From Paenibacillus sacheonensis (GTDB taxonomy: Bacteria; Bacillota; Bacilli; Paenibacillales; Paenibacillaceae), in contig NZ_JAAAMU010000007.1 of NCBI RefSeq assembly GCF_009909195.1, positions 186,001-250,000 of the forward strand: a DNA stretch of 64,000 nt, in the 5' to 3' direction. This document shows positions 32,425 through 41,634 of this stretch, piece by piece; positions within the stretch are counted from its first letter, which is position 1, and every line of letters begins with the position of its first letter. Position numbers and translations under genes: made by a program. Under the pieces are notes generated by a model. It searched no databases. It saw nothing but the letters and a program-made list of their open reading frames with translations, and was not told the origin of the DNA.

Positions 32425-32791
32425 GCATAGTGTCGAGATAATCAACATTCGCAGAACGTTTGGGGATGCTGATGCCGATGCACGTTGCCGATGCTGGTTA
32501 CCGATGCACGTCGCTAACCCTCACCCGCCATCGGCTAAACGCTTGCACGGAAGGTTAATGGGTCCATATTGTCCATTTCCTAAAGCTAACGCTTGCCAGG
32601 AGGCTTATTACGCGACTTTCCGCGCTAAGCAGCTTCCTGGACGCCCATTAACGCCGGTGGGAGTCATTAGGTTTTTTGAGGCTGCTTATTTCGAGGCTTA
32701 GCATCGCTGGCGATCGTTAGGCGTTAGCATCCTGCCAGAATGAACGTCGAACGACCGGCAGCTTCCGCCGAATGCCGCGATGTATCGCCGA
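32425..32791. repeat. Gene-poor interval with nested inverted and direct repeats
   Basis: No supportable gene. It holds two copies of CCGATGCACGT (32474, 32499). It also has a degenerate direct repeat (GCTAAACGCTTGCACGG, 32534; GCTAACGCTTGCCAGG, 32585) and a nested hairpin: TTAATGGG (32555-32562) pairs with CCCATTAA (32644-32651). Inside it CCAGGA-GCTTA-GCG (32596-32614) faces CGC-TAAGC-TCCTGG (to 32640). GCTAACGC (32585) also faces GCGTTAGC (32721). Confidence 0.6.
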
Positions 32792-33871
32792 TCAGATTGT
32801 TCGTTTGTCATGCTCGAATGGTTCATCGCACGCGTAGATGTCATGAAAGAAGCCCAGATACGGAATATCGTCTTCCAGGCATTTGATGCGATACGACAAC
32901 GCCTCATTGCATTCCGGTGCTTCCCCGTTGTTCCGCATGACCTCGAATGCGTCCATGATGCTCTCCATGAGGTTGACTTGTATGAATAAGTGCAATTTCT
33001 CCAGCAAGGCATCCCCGAGCCCGGTCTCGGATTTGTATCCCTCGAGGGCTGTTTTGAAATACGCATCCATAAACGCTCGGCGTTTGCCGGCATCCGGTTC
33101 GAATTGAATCCAGCCCGTTCCGTTTGTCCAAAGACTGGCAACGTCAAACATATACCAACAAGAACAACAATTGTCGAAATCGTAAACGGTTATTTGTCCC
33201 GTTGCGAAATCGATCGCATAATTCCCGTCATTGAAATCAAAATGGACGATTCCGTAGGCCTCGCGGTTCTTGTCCAGTTCTTCCAAGGCTTTAAGGAGAT
33301 CCAGCATCTTCTCTTTCAGCAATGGCAGCGAACCGGGTATCCGTTTCTCGATAGAATCGGCATTGAATTTGTCATGAAAACCATATCGGCGACGCGATGG
33401 CGTATATCCTTTCGATAGCTGGTGCAGCTTCCCCAGGACCTTCCCGCAATTGAAAAAATATTCGGTCATCGGAGCGCCTTCCCGGTACCGGTACTGATTT
33501 TCAGCCAGCGTTTTCCCTGCAGCCTTCTGAAACAGACAGATGAAGAAGGTATGGTGATCATGCGCGACCTCTTCCAGCAGGTTTCCCTGACGGGAGCCGA
33601 CGACGTCCGGGACACTACCGCCATGCTCGAATAAATACCTGACAAACTCAAGCTCTCCCAAAAAGTCTTCCCGGGTTCTGTCCTGCAAGAAGGCGATTCT
33701 AAGGACGGCTGCAGCCTCGCCACCTTTCTCGCAGACATAAACGACATTCCGTCCTCCCTCGTGCGCGTTCGCCGGCTTGCATGCATAACCTTCCAGTCCG
33801 TATAACACGGATGCCATCGGAAGTATAAGGGCATCTATGTTCTTGACGGCTTCGTTAACCTTTATATACAT
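32792..33871 (-). CDS. APH-fold phosphotransferase (CotS/homoserine kinase-like)
   Basis: The 359-residue kinase-like protein has the catalytic loop YGIVHFDFNDGNYAID (catalytic Asp near 210) and the metal-binding VYDFDNCCSCWYMFDVA. This belongs to the phosphotransferase-enzyme family (PF01636) and is distinct from the APH(9)-like protein at the window start. Spore coat CotS and homoserine/choline kinase relatives share the fold. The substrate cannot be assigned. The Shine-Dalgarno AGGAGG is only 2 bases before the ATG, unusually close, so the true start may differ. Confidence 0.75.
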   Translation of the reverse strand: MYIKVNEAVKNIDALILPMASVLYGLEGYACKPANAHEGGRNVVYVCEKGGEAAAVLRIAFLQDRTREDFLGELEFVRYLFEHGGSVPDVVGSRQGNLLEEVAHDHHTFFICLFQKAAGKTLAENQYRYREGAPMTEYFFNCGKVLGKLHQLSKGYTPSRRRYGFHDKFNADSIEKRIPGSLPLLKEKMLDLLKALEELDKNREAYGIVHFDFNDGNYAIDFATGQITVYDFDNCCSCWYMFDVASLWTNGTGWIQFEPDAGKRRAFMDAYFKTALEGYKSETGLGDALLEKLHLFIQVNLMESIMDAFEVMRNNGEAPECNEALSYRIKCLEDDIPYLGFFHDIYACDEPFEHDKRTI

Positions 33872-34031
33872 CTCCTCCTGTCAGGTTTCTTGCAGCGATT
33901 TCTCCTTGAACATAGCCTACCGGGAAATTCCGTTTAGGCGCCAGGGAATCTTTCGCTATAATCAAATACAACCGATGCTTTAGATCTACACATAACCGCT
34001 TGCTTTACCCATCAGCAGCGTCTCCCGACCG

Positions 34032-34916
34032 TTATTCCGTCAAGTTTCGGGCAGCGAAATAATCCATAACGACTTCGCGAAATTCCCGGGCAGCCGGCGA
34101 TATGTACCGGCTCTTGTGCCATAATAAGGCGATTTCTCTGACCACTTCATGCGTCTCGATTTGGAGATAATGGACATGTACGCGCGAATTCCTCGCCGTG
34201 CTGGGGATGAAGGCAATCCCGATCTCGGCTTCCACCAGATTGACCAGCCTGGCGGGTTCGTCCCCCTCGTACACGTAATGAGGCGCGAATCCAACCGTCT
34301 TGCATACCGCGTCCATCAAATCGCGCGTCCCGTAGCCGATCTTTACCCCGACAAACCATTCATCCTTCAGCTCGGTCAAGGATACGCGGCTTCGATCCGC
34401 CAGCCGATGCCCCTTCGGTACGGCGACGAGGATGGGATCGGTGAAGACGATATGACATTCGATATCGTCCCGTTCGACCGGAGGCGAGGACAAGCAATAA
34501 TCCACCTCTCCTCTCTCCAGAAGCTGGATCATTTCTTGCGTGATCAGCATCTGCACGTGAAATTGGATCAGGGGCCGCTTTTTTCGAAATTCCCGAAGAA
34601 TCTCGGGCAGCACGCTGGCGCTGGTCACCCCTAATTCAAGCGTGCCATGATCGGGGCTGGACAAATCGCTAAGCTCCAGCCTCCCCTGTTCCAATTCGAA
34701 CAACGCCCTTTCCGCGCGCCGAAGAAACCTTCTTCCGAACTCGTTCAACTGCAGTTTCCTGCCGGTTCGATCGAACAGCGAGACGCCCAAGTCCTCCTCG
34801 AGGCGTTGAATCGTTTTGCTTAATGACGATTGCGTCACGTGCAGGCTCCGGGCTGCCTCGGTCACATGTTCCGAGCGAGCTACCGCGAGAAAATAATGCA
34901 GCTGCAGAAGTTCCAA
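34032..34916 (-). CDS. LysR-family transcriptional regulator
   Basis: The 294-residue regulator has an N-terminal winged HTH (about 1-60; LLQLHYFLAVARSEHVTEAARSL, SSLSKTIQRLEEDLG) and a periplasmic-binding-like effector domain (about 90-290). The start is TTG with GGAGCG 8 bases upstream. It is divergent from an MFS exporter gene, the classic LysR arrangement, so it probably controls that transporter and itself. An inverted repeat lies at 34933-34952, immediately upstream of its start. Confidence 0.92.
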   Translation of the reverse strand: MELLQLHYFLAVARSEHVTEAARSLHVTQSSLSKTIQRLEEDLGVSLFDRTGRKLQLNEFGRRFLRRAERALFELEQGRLELSDLSSPDHGTLELGVTSASVLPEILREFRKKRPLIQFHVQMLITQEMIQLLERGEVDYCLSSPPVERDDIECHIVFTDPILVAVPKGHRLADRSRVSLTELKDEWFVGVKIGYGTRDLMDAVCKTVGFAPHYVYEGDEPARLVNLVEAEIGIAFIPSTARNSRVHVHYLQIETHEVVREIALLWHKSRYISPAAREFREVVMDYFAARNLTE

Positions 34917-34932
34917 CTAGCGCACGCTCCAA

Positions 34933-34952
34933 TCATTCCTTCTAGTGAATGA
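34933..34952. promoter_or_regulatory. Inverted repeat in the LysR/MFS divergent region
   Basis: TCATTC (34933-34938) and GAATGA (34947-34952) flank an 8-nt centre, about 17 bases upstream of the LysR start. The size and placement fit an autoregulatory LysR site. Confidence 0.5.
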
Positions 34953-35047
34953 GATTATAACATAAAATGCGTTGGAATAAATGATCGATATCCATTACGA
35001 TGGCAGTAACAAAATTTCGGGGAACCAGAGATGAGGAGTAACCCATC

Positions 35048-36235
35048 ATGAATCGAAAATTCATCGTTTATATCGTGGCGTTCGCTGCATTTCTTGGGCC
35101 GTTCACGCAAACCATTTACACGCCGGTACTGCCCGAGGTTACACGGCAGCTCCACTCTACCTCCTTCGTCGTCAATCTGACGATCTCGGTGTTTACGTTA
35201 TTCCTTGCCATCATGCAGATGATCTACGGTCCGCTTACGGATTCGAAAGGGCGCCGCAAAGTGCTTCTGTTCGGCATATCGCTGTACGTGATCGCATCGG
35301 TCGGGTGTTTTTTCTCCGGAAACATCGAGCTGCTCCTGGTCTTCCGGGCCTTGCAGGCGATCGGAATCGCTGCCGGATCCGTCGTTGCCGTTACGGTCAT
35401 CAGCGACTTGTTCGACGGCAAAGAGCGCGGCCAAGCGATGGGAACCTTTCAAATGCTGGTTTCCTTGGGTCCTGTGCTCGGTCCGGTCATCGGCGGCTTT
35501 CTCAGCGGGATCTTCCATTTTCACGCCGTGTTTCTCGCTCTCGCCGCGACGGGCTTGGTCGTGCTGGTGTTCAACTACCTCTATTTGAAGGAAACGAAGC
35601 CGGACCACGTCCAAGCCGGCCGCTTTCGACTGCGGGATTTCGCGGCGATTCTTCAGAATCGGACCGGATCGTCCATTATTTATCTGGGGTTTATACAGTA
35701 TTACGTGTTTTATGATTTTCTAGTCTTCCTGCCGAACATCTTAAGCGATCGGTACGGGCTGTCGGCCGAACAAAAGGGATTGGTATTTCTGCCGATGTCG
35801 CTTGGCATCGTGGTCGGCAGTTATGCCGGCGGGAAGCTCCAAGCACGGATCAATGGTAAAAAGCTGGTCGTGCTTACGACTTTTCTGAACGCCGCAGCGG
35901 TGTTGTTCTTCCTGATCTTCTATTCGATGTCATTGCCGCTGCTGCTGGCCGGAATTATCTTCTTCGGCTTGTTCCTCGGGCTCTCGCTCCCGGTGCAGAC
36001 GACGCTGCTGACGGGCGCGTTCACGAATAACCGGGCGACCGCCGTCGGCGCGTATAACTTTTTCCGATATATGGGCATGGCGTGCAGTCCGATCATAGGC
36101 AGTCCGCTGTACCATTTAGGCGGCAATATCCTGCTGTTCGGCTTCATACTCGTCGTTTTTGCGGCTTTTGCCTTGTTGCTATCCCGGCGTCTGCTTGGCT
36201 CGCAAGCGCATCGTCCAACCCCTGCGGAGGGTTGA
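35048..36235 (+). CDS. MFS drug:H+ antiporter (DHA1, Bcr/CflA-like)
   Basis: The 395-residue transporter has twelve predicted helices. The motif between helices 2 and 3 is YGPLTDSKGRRKVLL (motif A), and LVSLGPVLGPVIGGFLSG in helix 5 is the antiporter motif C. These indicate proton-driven efflux of small hydrophobic compounds, substrate unknown. GAGGAG precedes the ATG at 9 bases. It is divergent from the LysR gene and followed by a bidirectional terminator. Confidence 0.92.
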   Translation: MNRKFIVYIVAFAAFLGPFTQTIYTPVLPEVTRQLHSTSFVVNLTISVFTLFLAIMQMIYGPLTDSKGRRKVLLFGISLYVIASVGCFFSGNIELLLVFRALQAIGIAAGSVVAVTVISDLFDGKERGQAMGTFQMLVSLGPVLGPVIGGFLSGIFHFHAVFLALAATGLVVLVFNYLYLKETKPDHVQAGRFRLRDFAAILQNRTGSSIIYLGFIQYYVFYDFLVFLPNILSDRYGLSAEQKGLVFLPMSLGIVVGSYAGGKLQARINGKKLVVLTTFLNAAAVLFFLIFYSMSLPLLLAGIIFFGLFLGLSLPVQTTLLTGAFTNNRATAVGAYNFFRYMGMACSPIIGSPLYHLGGNILLFGFILVVFAAFALLLSRRLLGSQAHRPTPAEG

Positions 36236-36302
36236 AATGGGACAGGCGTGAAGTCCGTCATACAATACTGGCGTCACGTCAAGAATTCGCCCAGACCAAA
36301 AA

Positions 36303-36330
36303 ACAGCAGCCGATCGCTTCCGGCTGCTGT
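36303..36330. terminator. Bidirectional terminator
   Basis: ACAGCAGCCG pairs with CGGCTGCTGT around a 7-8 nt loop, between the convergent MFS and methionine aminopeptidase genes. Confidence 0.8.
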
Positions 36331-36368
36331 CTTGTTTTGTTCCAGGTTATATCCGACGGATCAGCTAT

Positions 36369-37115
36369 TTATGCCACGGTCAAAATCATAGGCTGATGCT
36401 TGGTAATGATGATCGTATGTTCATGTTGGGCCGTAAAGCTGTTGTCAGGCGCGCTTAACGTCCATCCGTCCGGTTGTTCAACGGCGAATACGGCACCGGT
36501 AGATAAAAAAGGCTCGACGGTAATGACCATGCCCTCTTTCAATACCCGTTTATCGTGCTTGTTATAATAAGGGAGAATCTCCTGCGGCGTCTCGTGCAGC
36601 GATTTACCGATTCCGTGGCTGCACAGATTCTTGATTACCCGATAGCCGCCCTTTTCGGCCTCGAATTGAATCATCCTCCCGATTTCGTTCAACTTCACGC
36701 CATGCCTCAACGAAGAGATGACCTTCATCATCGTATCGTGCGTGTAGTGACAGAGACGGGTTAAAACCGGATCGAACGGCGCCATCGTGAACGAGTGCCC
36801 GGCATCCGCATAATAACCGCCGCGTTCGGCCGAAACATCGATGTTGATCAGATCGCCCGCTTGAATCTTCTTAGCCCCCGGTATGCCATGCGCGATTTCA
36901 TGGTTAATGCTGATGCAGGTGCTGCCCGGGAAATTATACGTCTTTTTCGGCGCGGACACGGCGCCGTGCCGGTTCAGAAGCCGTCCTCCGATATCGTCCA
37001 GTTCCTGCGTCGTCATGCCCACGCGTACGCGGCGTTTCATTTCATCAATCGTCTGGGCGACGATTTTGCCGATTTCCTTCAGTCCGTCGATATCCTTTTG
37101 AGATCCTACTGTCAC
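36369..37115 (-). CDS. map: Type I methionine aminopeptidase
   Basis: The 248-residue enzyme removes N-terminal Met. Metal ligands are visible: Asp93 (LINIDVS), Asp104 (YYADAGHSF), His in NLCSHGIGKSLHE, Glu in TVEPFL and Glu in TAQHEHTI. Substrate-pocket His76 lies in EIAHGIPG. There is no zinc-finger N-terminal extension, so it is the MetAP-Ia type. It is away from the ribosomal-protein cluster that usually holds map, so it is probably a second, YflG-like copy. Start GTG, with GGAGGGG upstream. Confidence 0.93.
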   Translation of the reverse strand: MTVGSQKDIDGLKEIGKIVAQTIDEMKRRVRVGMTTQELDDIGGRLLNRHGAVSAPKKTYNFPGSTCISINHEIAHGIPGAKKIQAGDLINIDVSAERGGYYADAGHSFTMAPFDPVLTRLCHYTHDTMMKVISSLRHGVKLNEIGRMIQFEAEKGGYRVIKNLCSHGIGKSLHETPQEILPYYNKHDKRVLKEGMVITVEPFLSTGAVFAVEQPDGWTLSAPDNSFTAQHEHTIIITKHQPMILTVA

Positions 37116-37291
37116 GAATTACCCCTCCGTATTATAGATAGCTCCATCTTACCATAGAGAAGATGGAATCCGTTATCCGTCGGCGAAATGGCCGGGTTAT
37201 TTCGCACGGACCATAAGAAAGAGATTGATTTTCCTCGATCCTAGAGGAATAATGAGGTCGTACACAATTTAGAATGAGGCGGTGTTCGAAA

Positions 37292-37978
37292 GTGAATCCA
37301 TCGGGCGTAGGTATCAGGAGCATTCAACTTCATATGGAAAATCGCGGTCAACCCTTTAATCCGACCGTCCTGTGGGACGATCAAGACGTTGTTCTCGTAG
37401 ATACCGGGCTTCCCGGCCAAACGGAGTTGATTCGCGCCGCGTTCCAAGAAGCGGGAATTCCGTACGAGAAACTAACGAAGATCCTGATTACCCATCAAGA
37501 TATGGATCATATCGGCAGCCTGCCCGAGTTGATGGCAGCCTTCGGCGATCAGGTTCAAGCGCTGGCCCATCAAGCGGCCGTCCCTTACTTGGCCGGAGAA
37601 ATTCCCCTGGAGAAGAGCAAGAGACTCGTCAGCCATCCCGTCAGCGTCGACGTCGCTTTGCAGGACGGGGATGTCCTGCCTTTCGCCGGAGGGATTCAAG
37701 TGGTATTCACGCCCGGCCATACGCCGGATCATACTTCCTTCTACCATATTCCAAGCCAGACGTTGATTGCGGGCGATGCCCTCACCGCGCAAGAAGGCAT
37801 CCTGCAGTCGTACAGTCCTGCGTACACGCCGGATCAAGCTTCGGCGCTGCAATCCATTGCCAAATTCCGGTCGTTGGAGCTTGAGAAAATCATCGCCTAT
37901 CACGGCGGCGAATGCACGGACAACCTCCAGGGGCGATTGCGGACGATCTTGGACGCCGGCCCGGTCGCGGTCAAGTAG
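37292..37978 (+). CDS. Metallo-beta-lactamase-fold hydrolase
   Basis: The 228-residue MBL protein has the motif ITHQDMDHIG (His68, Asp70, Asp72, His73). The second canonical His is replaced by Asp, giving H-x-D-x-D-H. Further ligands are in FTPGHTPDHTSF, AGDAL and IAYHGGE. Family members include glyoxalase II, lactonases and other hydrolases; the reaction is unknown. The start GTG at 37292 follows AGGCGG at 9 bases; an ATG six codons upstream overlaps that site. It has a terminator downstream. Confidence 0.85.
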   Translation: MNPSGVGIRSIQLHMENRGQPFNPTVLWDDQDVVLVDTGLPGQTELIRAAFQEAGIPYEKLTKILITHQDMDHIGSLPELMAAFGDQVQALAHQAAVPYLAGEIPLEKSKRLVSHPVSVDVALQDGDVLPFAGGIQVVFTPGHTPDHTSFYHIPSQTLIAGDALTAQEGILQSYSPAYTPDQASALQSIAKFRSLELEKIIAYHGGECTDNLQGRLRTILDAGPVAVK

Positions 37979-38028
37979 CTGCAAGGTCAAGGAAGCCGCC
38001 TTCGGTTCGCAGCAATCGAGCAATCAAG

Positions 38029-38075
38029 AAAGGACAGCCATTCCTGGCGCGAAGCCATGAGCTGCTGTCCTTTTT
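38029..38075 (+). terminator. Terminator of the MBL gene
   Basis: AGGACAGC pairs with GCTGTCCT over a long loop, followed by five T. Confidence 0.7.
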
Positions 38076-38143
38076 GACGCTTAGCTCGCGTTTTTACGAA
38101 GAAACAGCCGGCCTAAGCCGACAGCTCCTTTCGGTTCGTTCCC

Positions 38144-39133
38144 TTAGAAAATGCTGTCCGAAACATAATAAATCTTCTGCGAGTCTTTCTTGTTCACCGT
38201 ATCCGTCACGATATTGAAATACACGTTGCCGTCTTTCGTTTGCACGCCTTCGATTTCGTGAGTACCCACGTTCGTAATTTTCACGAGGGATTGGTACGCG
38301 CCCGTGTTCGACATCAAGGCAATCTGCGGCGTATCGCCTTCCGCGCCGCCCGACGTGTAGATTTCCGTGCTGCCCAGCATGTCGAAGCCCTGGAAAGAAC
38401 CGTTGGGCCTGACGATCGCGCTATCCGTCTGGGTAATGCTCGCCACGTTGGCGTTCACCGCCGCCGCGCTGTCCATTCTCACCTGTTCGCTGCCGTCGAG
38501 AAGCTGGTTCAACGCTGCCGTATCATAGATGGACCAGGTTACGCTGCCTTCGGCGGTTTGTACGCGGAAGATCGTATACTCGCTGTTGCCGCCGCCGTCG
38601 ACGCGGTAGGTCTCGCCCAGGCTCGTGCCGTTCTCGTCGGCGTAATTCATGTAGGTGAACCGATGAAGATCCGTGTAATCGAAAGTCGCGCCAGCGGAAT
38701 ATTGAAGCCTCGCTACCTGCAGTGACCAGTTATACGTCGTCGAAGGGTCCGCTTTCGAACTGAAATAAAAGTAATTGATGCCGTTATACGTGTACATATC
38801 GAGCGTTTGGCCATGGCCTGCATTGGTGATGGTCATTTCGTCGACGTAGGTGGCGTTCGTGCCGCTCATGAGCAATCTCGACAGATAGACCGTTCCTCCG
38901 GACCGCTGCGTGACGTACAGATACGTCGAGGCTATATAGGCTTTTTGAACGGCCAGGTTGTGATGAAGCCCTTTGAGATTGTAGGCGAGCGTTGCCGAAG
39001 CGTTTACCGTTTTGCCCGGCGTCGCCGCGAAGGCGGGCAGGACGGTCATGCCGAAAATAAGCATCGCGAGACCGAAGGAAGCGAGCAGTTTCAATGGCCT
39101 GTTCATCACTCTTAACGCTTTAGTGCGAAGCAT
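38144..39133 (-). CDS. Secreted helveticin J-like (class III bacteriocin family) protein
   Basis: The 329-residue protein has a Sec signal peptide (about 1-37, ending AFA). The mature part is a repeated beta-rich fold resembling helveticin J: GHGQTLDMYTYNG, SLQVARLQYSAGATFDYTDL, FTYMNYADENGTSLGE, and a later ITNVGTHEIEGVQTKDGNVY. Helveticin J is a large heat-labile Lactobacillus bacteriocin, and homologues occur in Paenibacillus. The call rests on remembered motif similarity, not a search. No immunity gene is evident alongside. GGAGG precedes the ATG at 7 bases. An imperfect dyad (39178-39197) lies about 45 bases upstream. Confidence 0.65.
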   Translation of the reverse strand: MLRTKALRVMNRPLKLLASFGLAMLIFGMTVLPAFAATPGKTVNASATLAYNLKGLHHNLAVQKAYIASTYLYVTQRSGGTVYLSRLLMSGTNATYVDEMTITNAGHGQTLDMYTYNGINYFYFSSKADPSTTYNWSLQVARLQYSAGATFDYTDLHRFTYMNYADENGTSLGETYRVDGGGNSEYTIFRVQTAEGSVTWSIYDTAALNQLLDGSEQVRMDSAAAVNANVASITQTDSAIVRPNGSFQGFDMLGSTEIYTSGGAEGDTPQIALMSNTGAYQSLVKITNVGTHEIEGVQTKDGNVYFNIVTDTVNKKDSQKIYYVSDSIF

Positions 39134-39279
39134 CCGATTACCTCCATGATTATAATTGTCAAGCAGTCGAGTACTACCTGATTATCAAATAATCGGATAT
39201 CGCTTTGAATAGTCTGCAAGTACCATAAAATGTTAATTTTGCTTAAACGTCCGCGCTCGCGGTACCTTGATCCATCCTG

Positions 39280-40608
39280 TCAATCTTCCATCAGGGAGGC
39301 AAACCAGTCCTGCGCCGCCCGGGTCAGGCGTTCCGTCAGTTCCGGCTGCCGACCGGCCTCATTGATCCGCTCTCCGGGATCCTGCGACAGATCCGACAGA
39401 TGCACGCAATCCGGCTGCGGAAGACTGCCGTCCAGCTTTCCGTTCAGCACGAGCTTCCAGTCGCCTTCCCTGACGGCCAATTGCCCTTGATACTCCCAGA
39501 AGAGCTGCTTGTGCGGCGACGGTTCGCCGTTCGCCAGCATCGGTTTCAGGCTGCGGCCGTCGATGCGGATATCCTTGAGTGGTCCGGCCCCGGCGTCGAT
39601 ACCGGCCAAATCGAGGAACGTCGGCATAAGGTCCATCATTGCCGTCATTTCGTCGCTCACCCGTCCGCCCGCCAGTCCCGCAGGCCAGCTGAGGATGGCG
39701 GGTTCGCGAATTCCGCCGTCGAACAAGCTGAACTTATGCCCGCGGAAGATGCCCGCGCTGCCGCCGTAGTAGGCGTCCTCCGTGCCGTCCAGCCAGTTCC
39801 GGCTCTCGGGAGAGGGCCCGTTGTCGCTGGAGAAGAAGATCATCGTATTGTCGTAGCTGCCCGTACGCTTCAATTCCTCCACGATCGTTCCGACTCCGTC
39901 GTCCACTGCGGCGATCATCGCGTTCATCACCTGTCGGTCCCATGGGAGATGCGCGAATCGATCCATGTATTCCTTCGGCGCATGCATCGGATAATGCGGC
40001 GCATTGTACGCGGCATACAGGAAGAAAGGCTCGTCCCGTTCCGCCTGACGACGAATATAATCGACGGAGCGCTCGGTGATGAGCCCGGTCATGTAGCGCC
40101 CGTTCTCCCAGACCTCCGTCTCGTCCTCCCACAGATCGTGAAGCGGATTGATCCCATGCCCTTGGCCCCAGTAGAAAATATGCGAGTAGAAATCGATGCA
40201 GCCGGCCTTGAAGCCGAAAAATTCGTCGAACCCGTGCGCGTTGGGTCCGGTCTCCTCGGACACGCCCAAATGCCACTTCCCGAACAGGGCGGTGCGATAG
40301 CCTTCGGTCCGAAGCGCCTTCGCCAGCGTCACCTCCGTGGCCGGCAGCCCATGCAGCCCTCGCCTTGCTCCCAGAATCTCGTTCACTCCGGCGCGCGCCG
40401 GATGGCGGCCCGTCAACAGCGCCGCGCGGGACGGCGAGCAGACAGGCGAATTGGAATACCAATTCGAGAATCGGATGCCTTCGGCTGCCAAACGATCCAG
40501 ATGCGGCGTCTTGGCCGTCTCCGAGCCGTAGCAGCCTAGATCCCCATAACCCAGATCGTCGCAATAAATGATCAGGAGGTTCGGCTTGCGCCCATTCGTC
40601 TCTTCCAT
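39280..40608 (-). CDS. Sulfatase (arylsulfatase A-like, Cys type)
   Basis: The 442-residue enzyme belongs to the sulfatase family. CSPSRAALLTGR at residues 57-68 is the signature whose Cys57 is matured to formylglycine. Metal ligands are in YCDDLGYGDLG (Asp17-Asp18), with FGKWHLG and FFSSDNGPSPESR (Asp-Asn). No signal peptide is visible, so it may be cytoplasmic. It hydrolyses sulfate esters; the substrate is unknown. No maturation enzyme is in the window. The start at 40608 follows GAGAGGGGA. It is divergent from an AraC regulator. Confidence 0.9.
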   Translation of the reverse strand: MEETNGRKPNLLIIYCDDLGYGDLGCYGSETAKTPHLDRLAAEGIRFSNWYSNSPVCSPSRAALLTGRHPARAGVNEILGARRGLHGLPATEVTLAKALRTEGYRTALFGKWHLGVSEETGPNAHGFDEFFGFKAGCIDFYSHIFYWGQGHGINPLHDLWEDETEVWENGRYMTGLITERSVDYIRRQAERDEPFFLYAAYNAPHYPMHAPKEYMDRFAHLPWDRQVMNAMIAAVDDGVGTIVEELKRTGSYDNTMIFFSSDNGPSPESRNWLDGTEDAYYGGSAGIFRGHKFSLFDGGIREPAILSWPAGLAGGRVSDEMTAMMDLMPTFLDLAGIDAGAGPLKDIRIDGRSLKPMLANGEPSPHKQLFWEYQGQLAVREGDWKLVLNGKLDGSLPQPDCVHLSDLSQDPGERINEAGRQPELTERLTRAAQDWFASLMED

Positions 40609-40688
40609 CTTCCATTCCCCTCTCGGTTTCGAATTACCTATACTAAGGGTACCGTCCGCACGCGCGATCGGGAATGTCCGCATCTTGC

Positions 40689-40703
40689 AATTGTTATACA
40701 ATT
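40689..40703. promoter_or_regulatory. Palindrome in the sulfatase/AraC divergent region
   Basis: AATTGT (40689-40694) and ACAATT (40698-40703) flank TAT, within a wider TGCAA...TTGCA symmetry. Probable operator for the adjacent AraC-type regulator. Confidence 0.6.
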
Positions 40704-40764
40704 TGTTGCATCCCTGGTGTACGATGGAACGAGCGTGCAGCGCGAGAGGAGCGAATCGGCGATC

Positions 40765-41634
40765 ATGAACCGACGGCTAGTCAGAGAAGAATGCTTTCAT
40801 TACCCGGCCCCATTCGAGACGAAGATGGGCTTATGGCTGCTCAAAGCCGGTTATCAATACGATTTCACCCAGCAGGTCGGACCTCGTTCCGTCGAGTTCT
40901 ACAGTATTCATTTCGTTGCGTTCGGCAAAGTGAAATTCGGTTGGAACGGCAGCTCCGTCGTCCTGTCGGAAGGCGATCTCTTCTGCCTCTTTCCCGGATC
41001 CGTCTATACGTATGTCGAGGCGGACGACAGCCCGCCCGTCAAGCTTATGTGGGCTGCCTTCAAGGGCGACCAGATGCCGGACGTCTTGGCCCGCGTCGGT
41101 CTCGCTTCCGACCGCCCCTACCGGAATGGCGCCTTCAACCGGACTTCGCTCGATATCGTGCACGAGGCGCTGGACGAGCTGAGAGCGTCTCGAAGCGATC
41201 GCAGCTTCCCGCTTATGTCTCTCGCCTACCGGCTGCTTCAGAGCATCGATCCTCAGGAACGGGATACGCTCGCGCCCTCCTCGCATTGGCTGGACGCCGT
41301 ACAGGCGTACATTCATCTTCACGGCACGGAAAATCTGACCGTGGACGATTTGGCCGCATGGGCAGGCGTCCACCGCAGCCACTTCACGCGTAGTTTCACC
41401 CGCAGATTCGGCGTATCCCCTTCCAAATATAAACGCCGCTGGGTCATGGACAAAGCGGCCCGCCTCTTGTCCGAAGACGCAATGAATATCACGCAGGCCG
41501 CGTTGACGCTGGGCTATTCCGATTTATTTACGTTCTCGCGTTCGTTTACCAGACATTTCGGAATCACGCCGAGCGCATTCCGGGAGCGCAGCCGGAAGAC
41601 GGTTGACCATCACGACAATTCGATTCAGCCATAA
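40765..41634 (+). CDS. AraC-family transcriptional regulator
   Basis: The 289-residue protein has an N-terminal cupin-like domain (about 15-110; SVEFYSIHFVAFGKVKFGWNG) and a C-terminal AraC HTH pair (about 190-285; TVDDLAAWAGVHRSHFTRSFTRRFG and ITQAALTLGYSDLFTFSRSF). It is divergent from the sulfatase gene and probably regulates it. The GAGGAG is about 13 bases before the ATG, so the start is uncertain; other in-frame starts lie upstream to 40717. Confidence 0.88.
   Translation: MNRRLVREECFHYPAPFETKMGLWLLKAGYQYDFTQQVGPRSVEFYSIHFVAFGKVKFGWNGSSVVLSEGDLFCLFPGSVYTYVEADDSPPVKLMWAAFKGDQMPDVLARVGLASDRPYRNGAFNRTSLDIVHEALDELRASRSDRSFPLMSLAYRLLQSIDPQERDTLAPSSHWLDAVQAYIHLHGTENLTVDDLAAWAGVHRSHFTRSFTRRFGVSPSKYKRRWVMDKAARLLSEDAMNITQAALTLGYSDLFTFSRSFTRHFGITPSAFRERSRKTVDHHDNSIQP

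Noticed and set aside
32504-32701. 65-codon plus-strand frame in the gene-poor interval
   Set aside because: No ribosome-binding site, overlaps the structured repeats and has Pro/His-rich low-information sequence.
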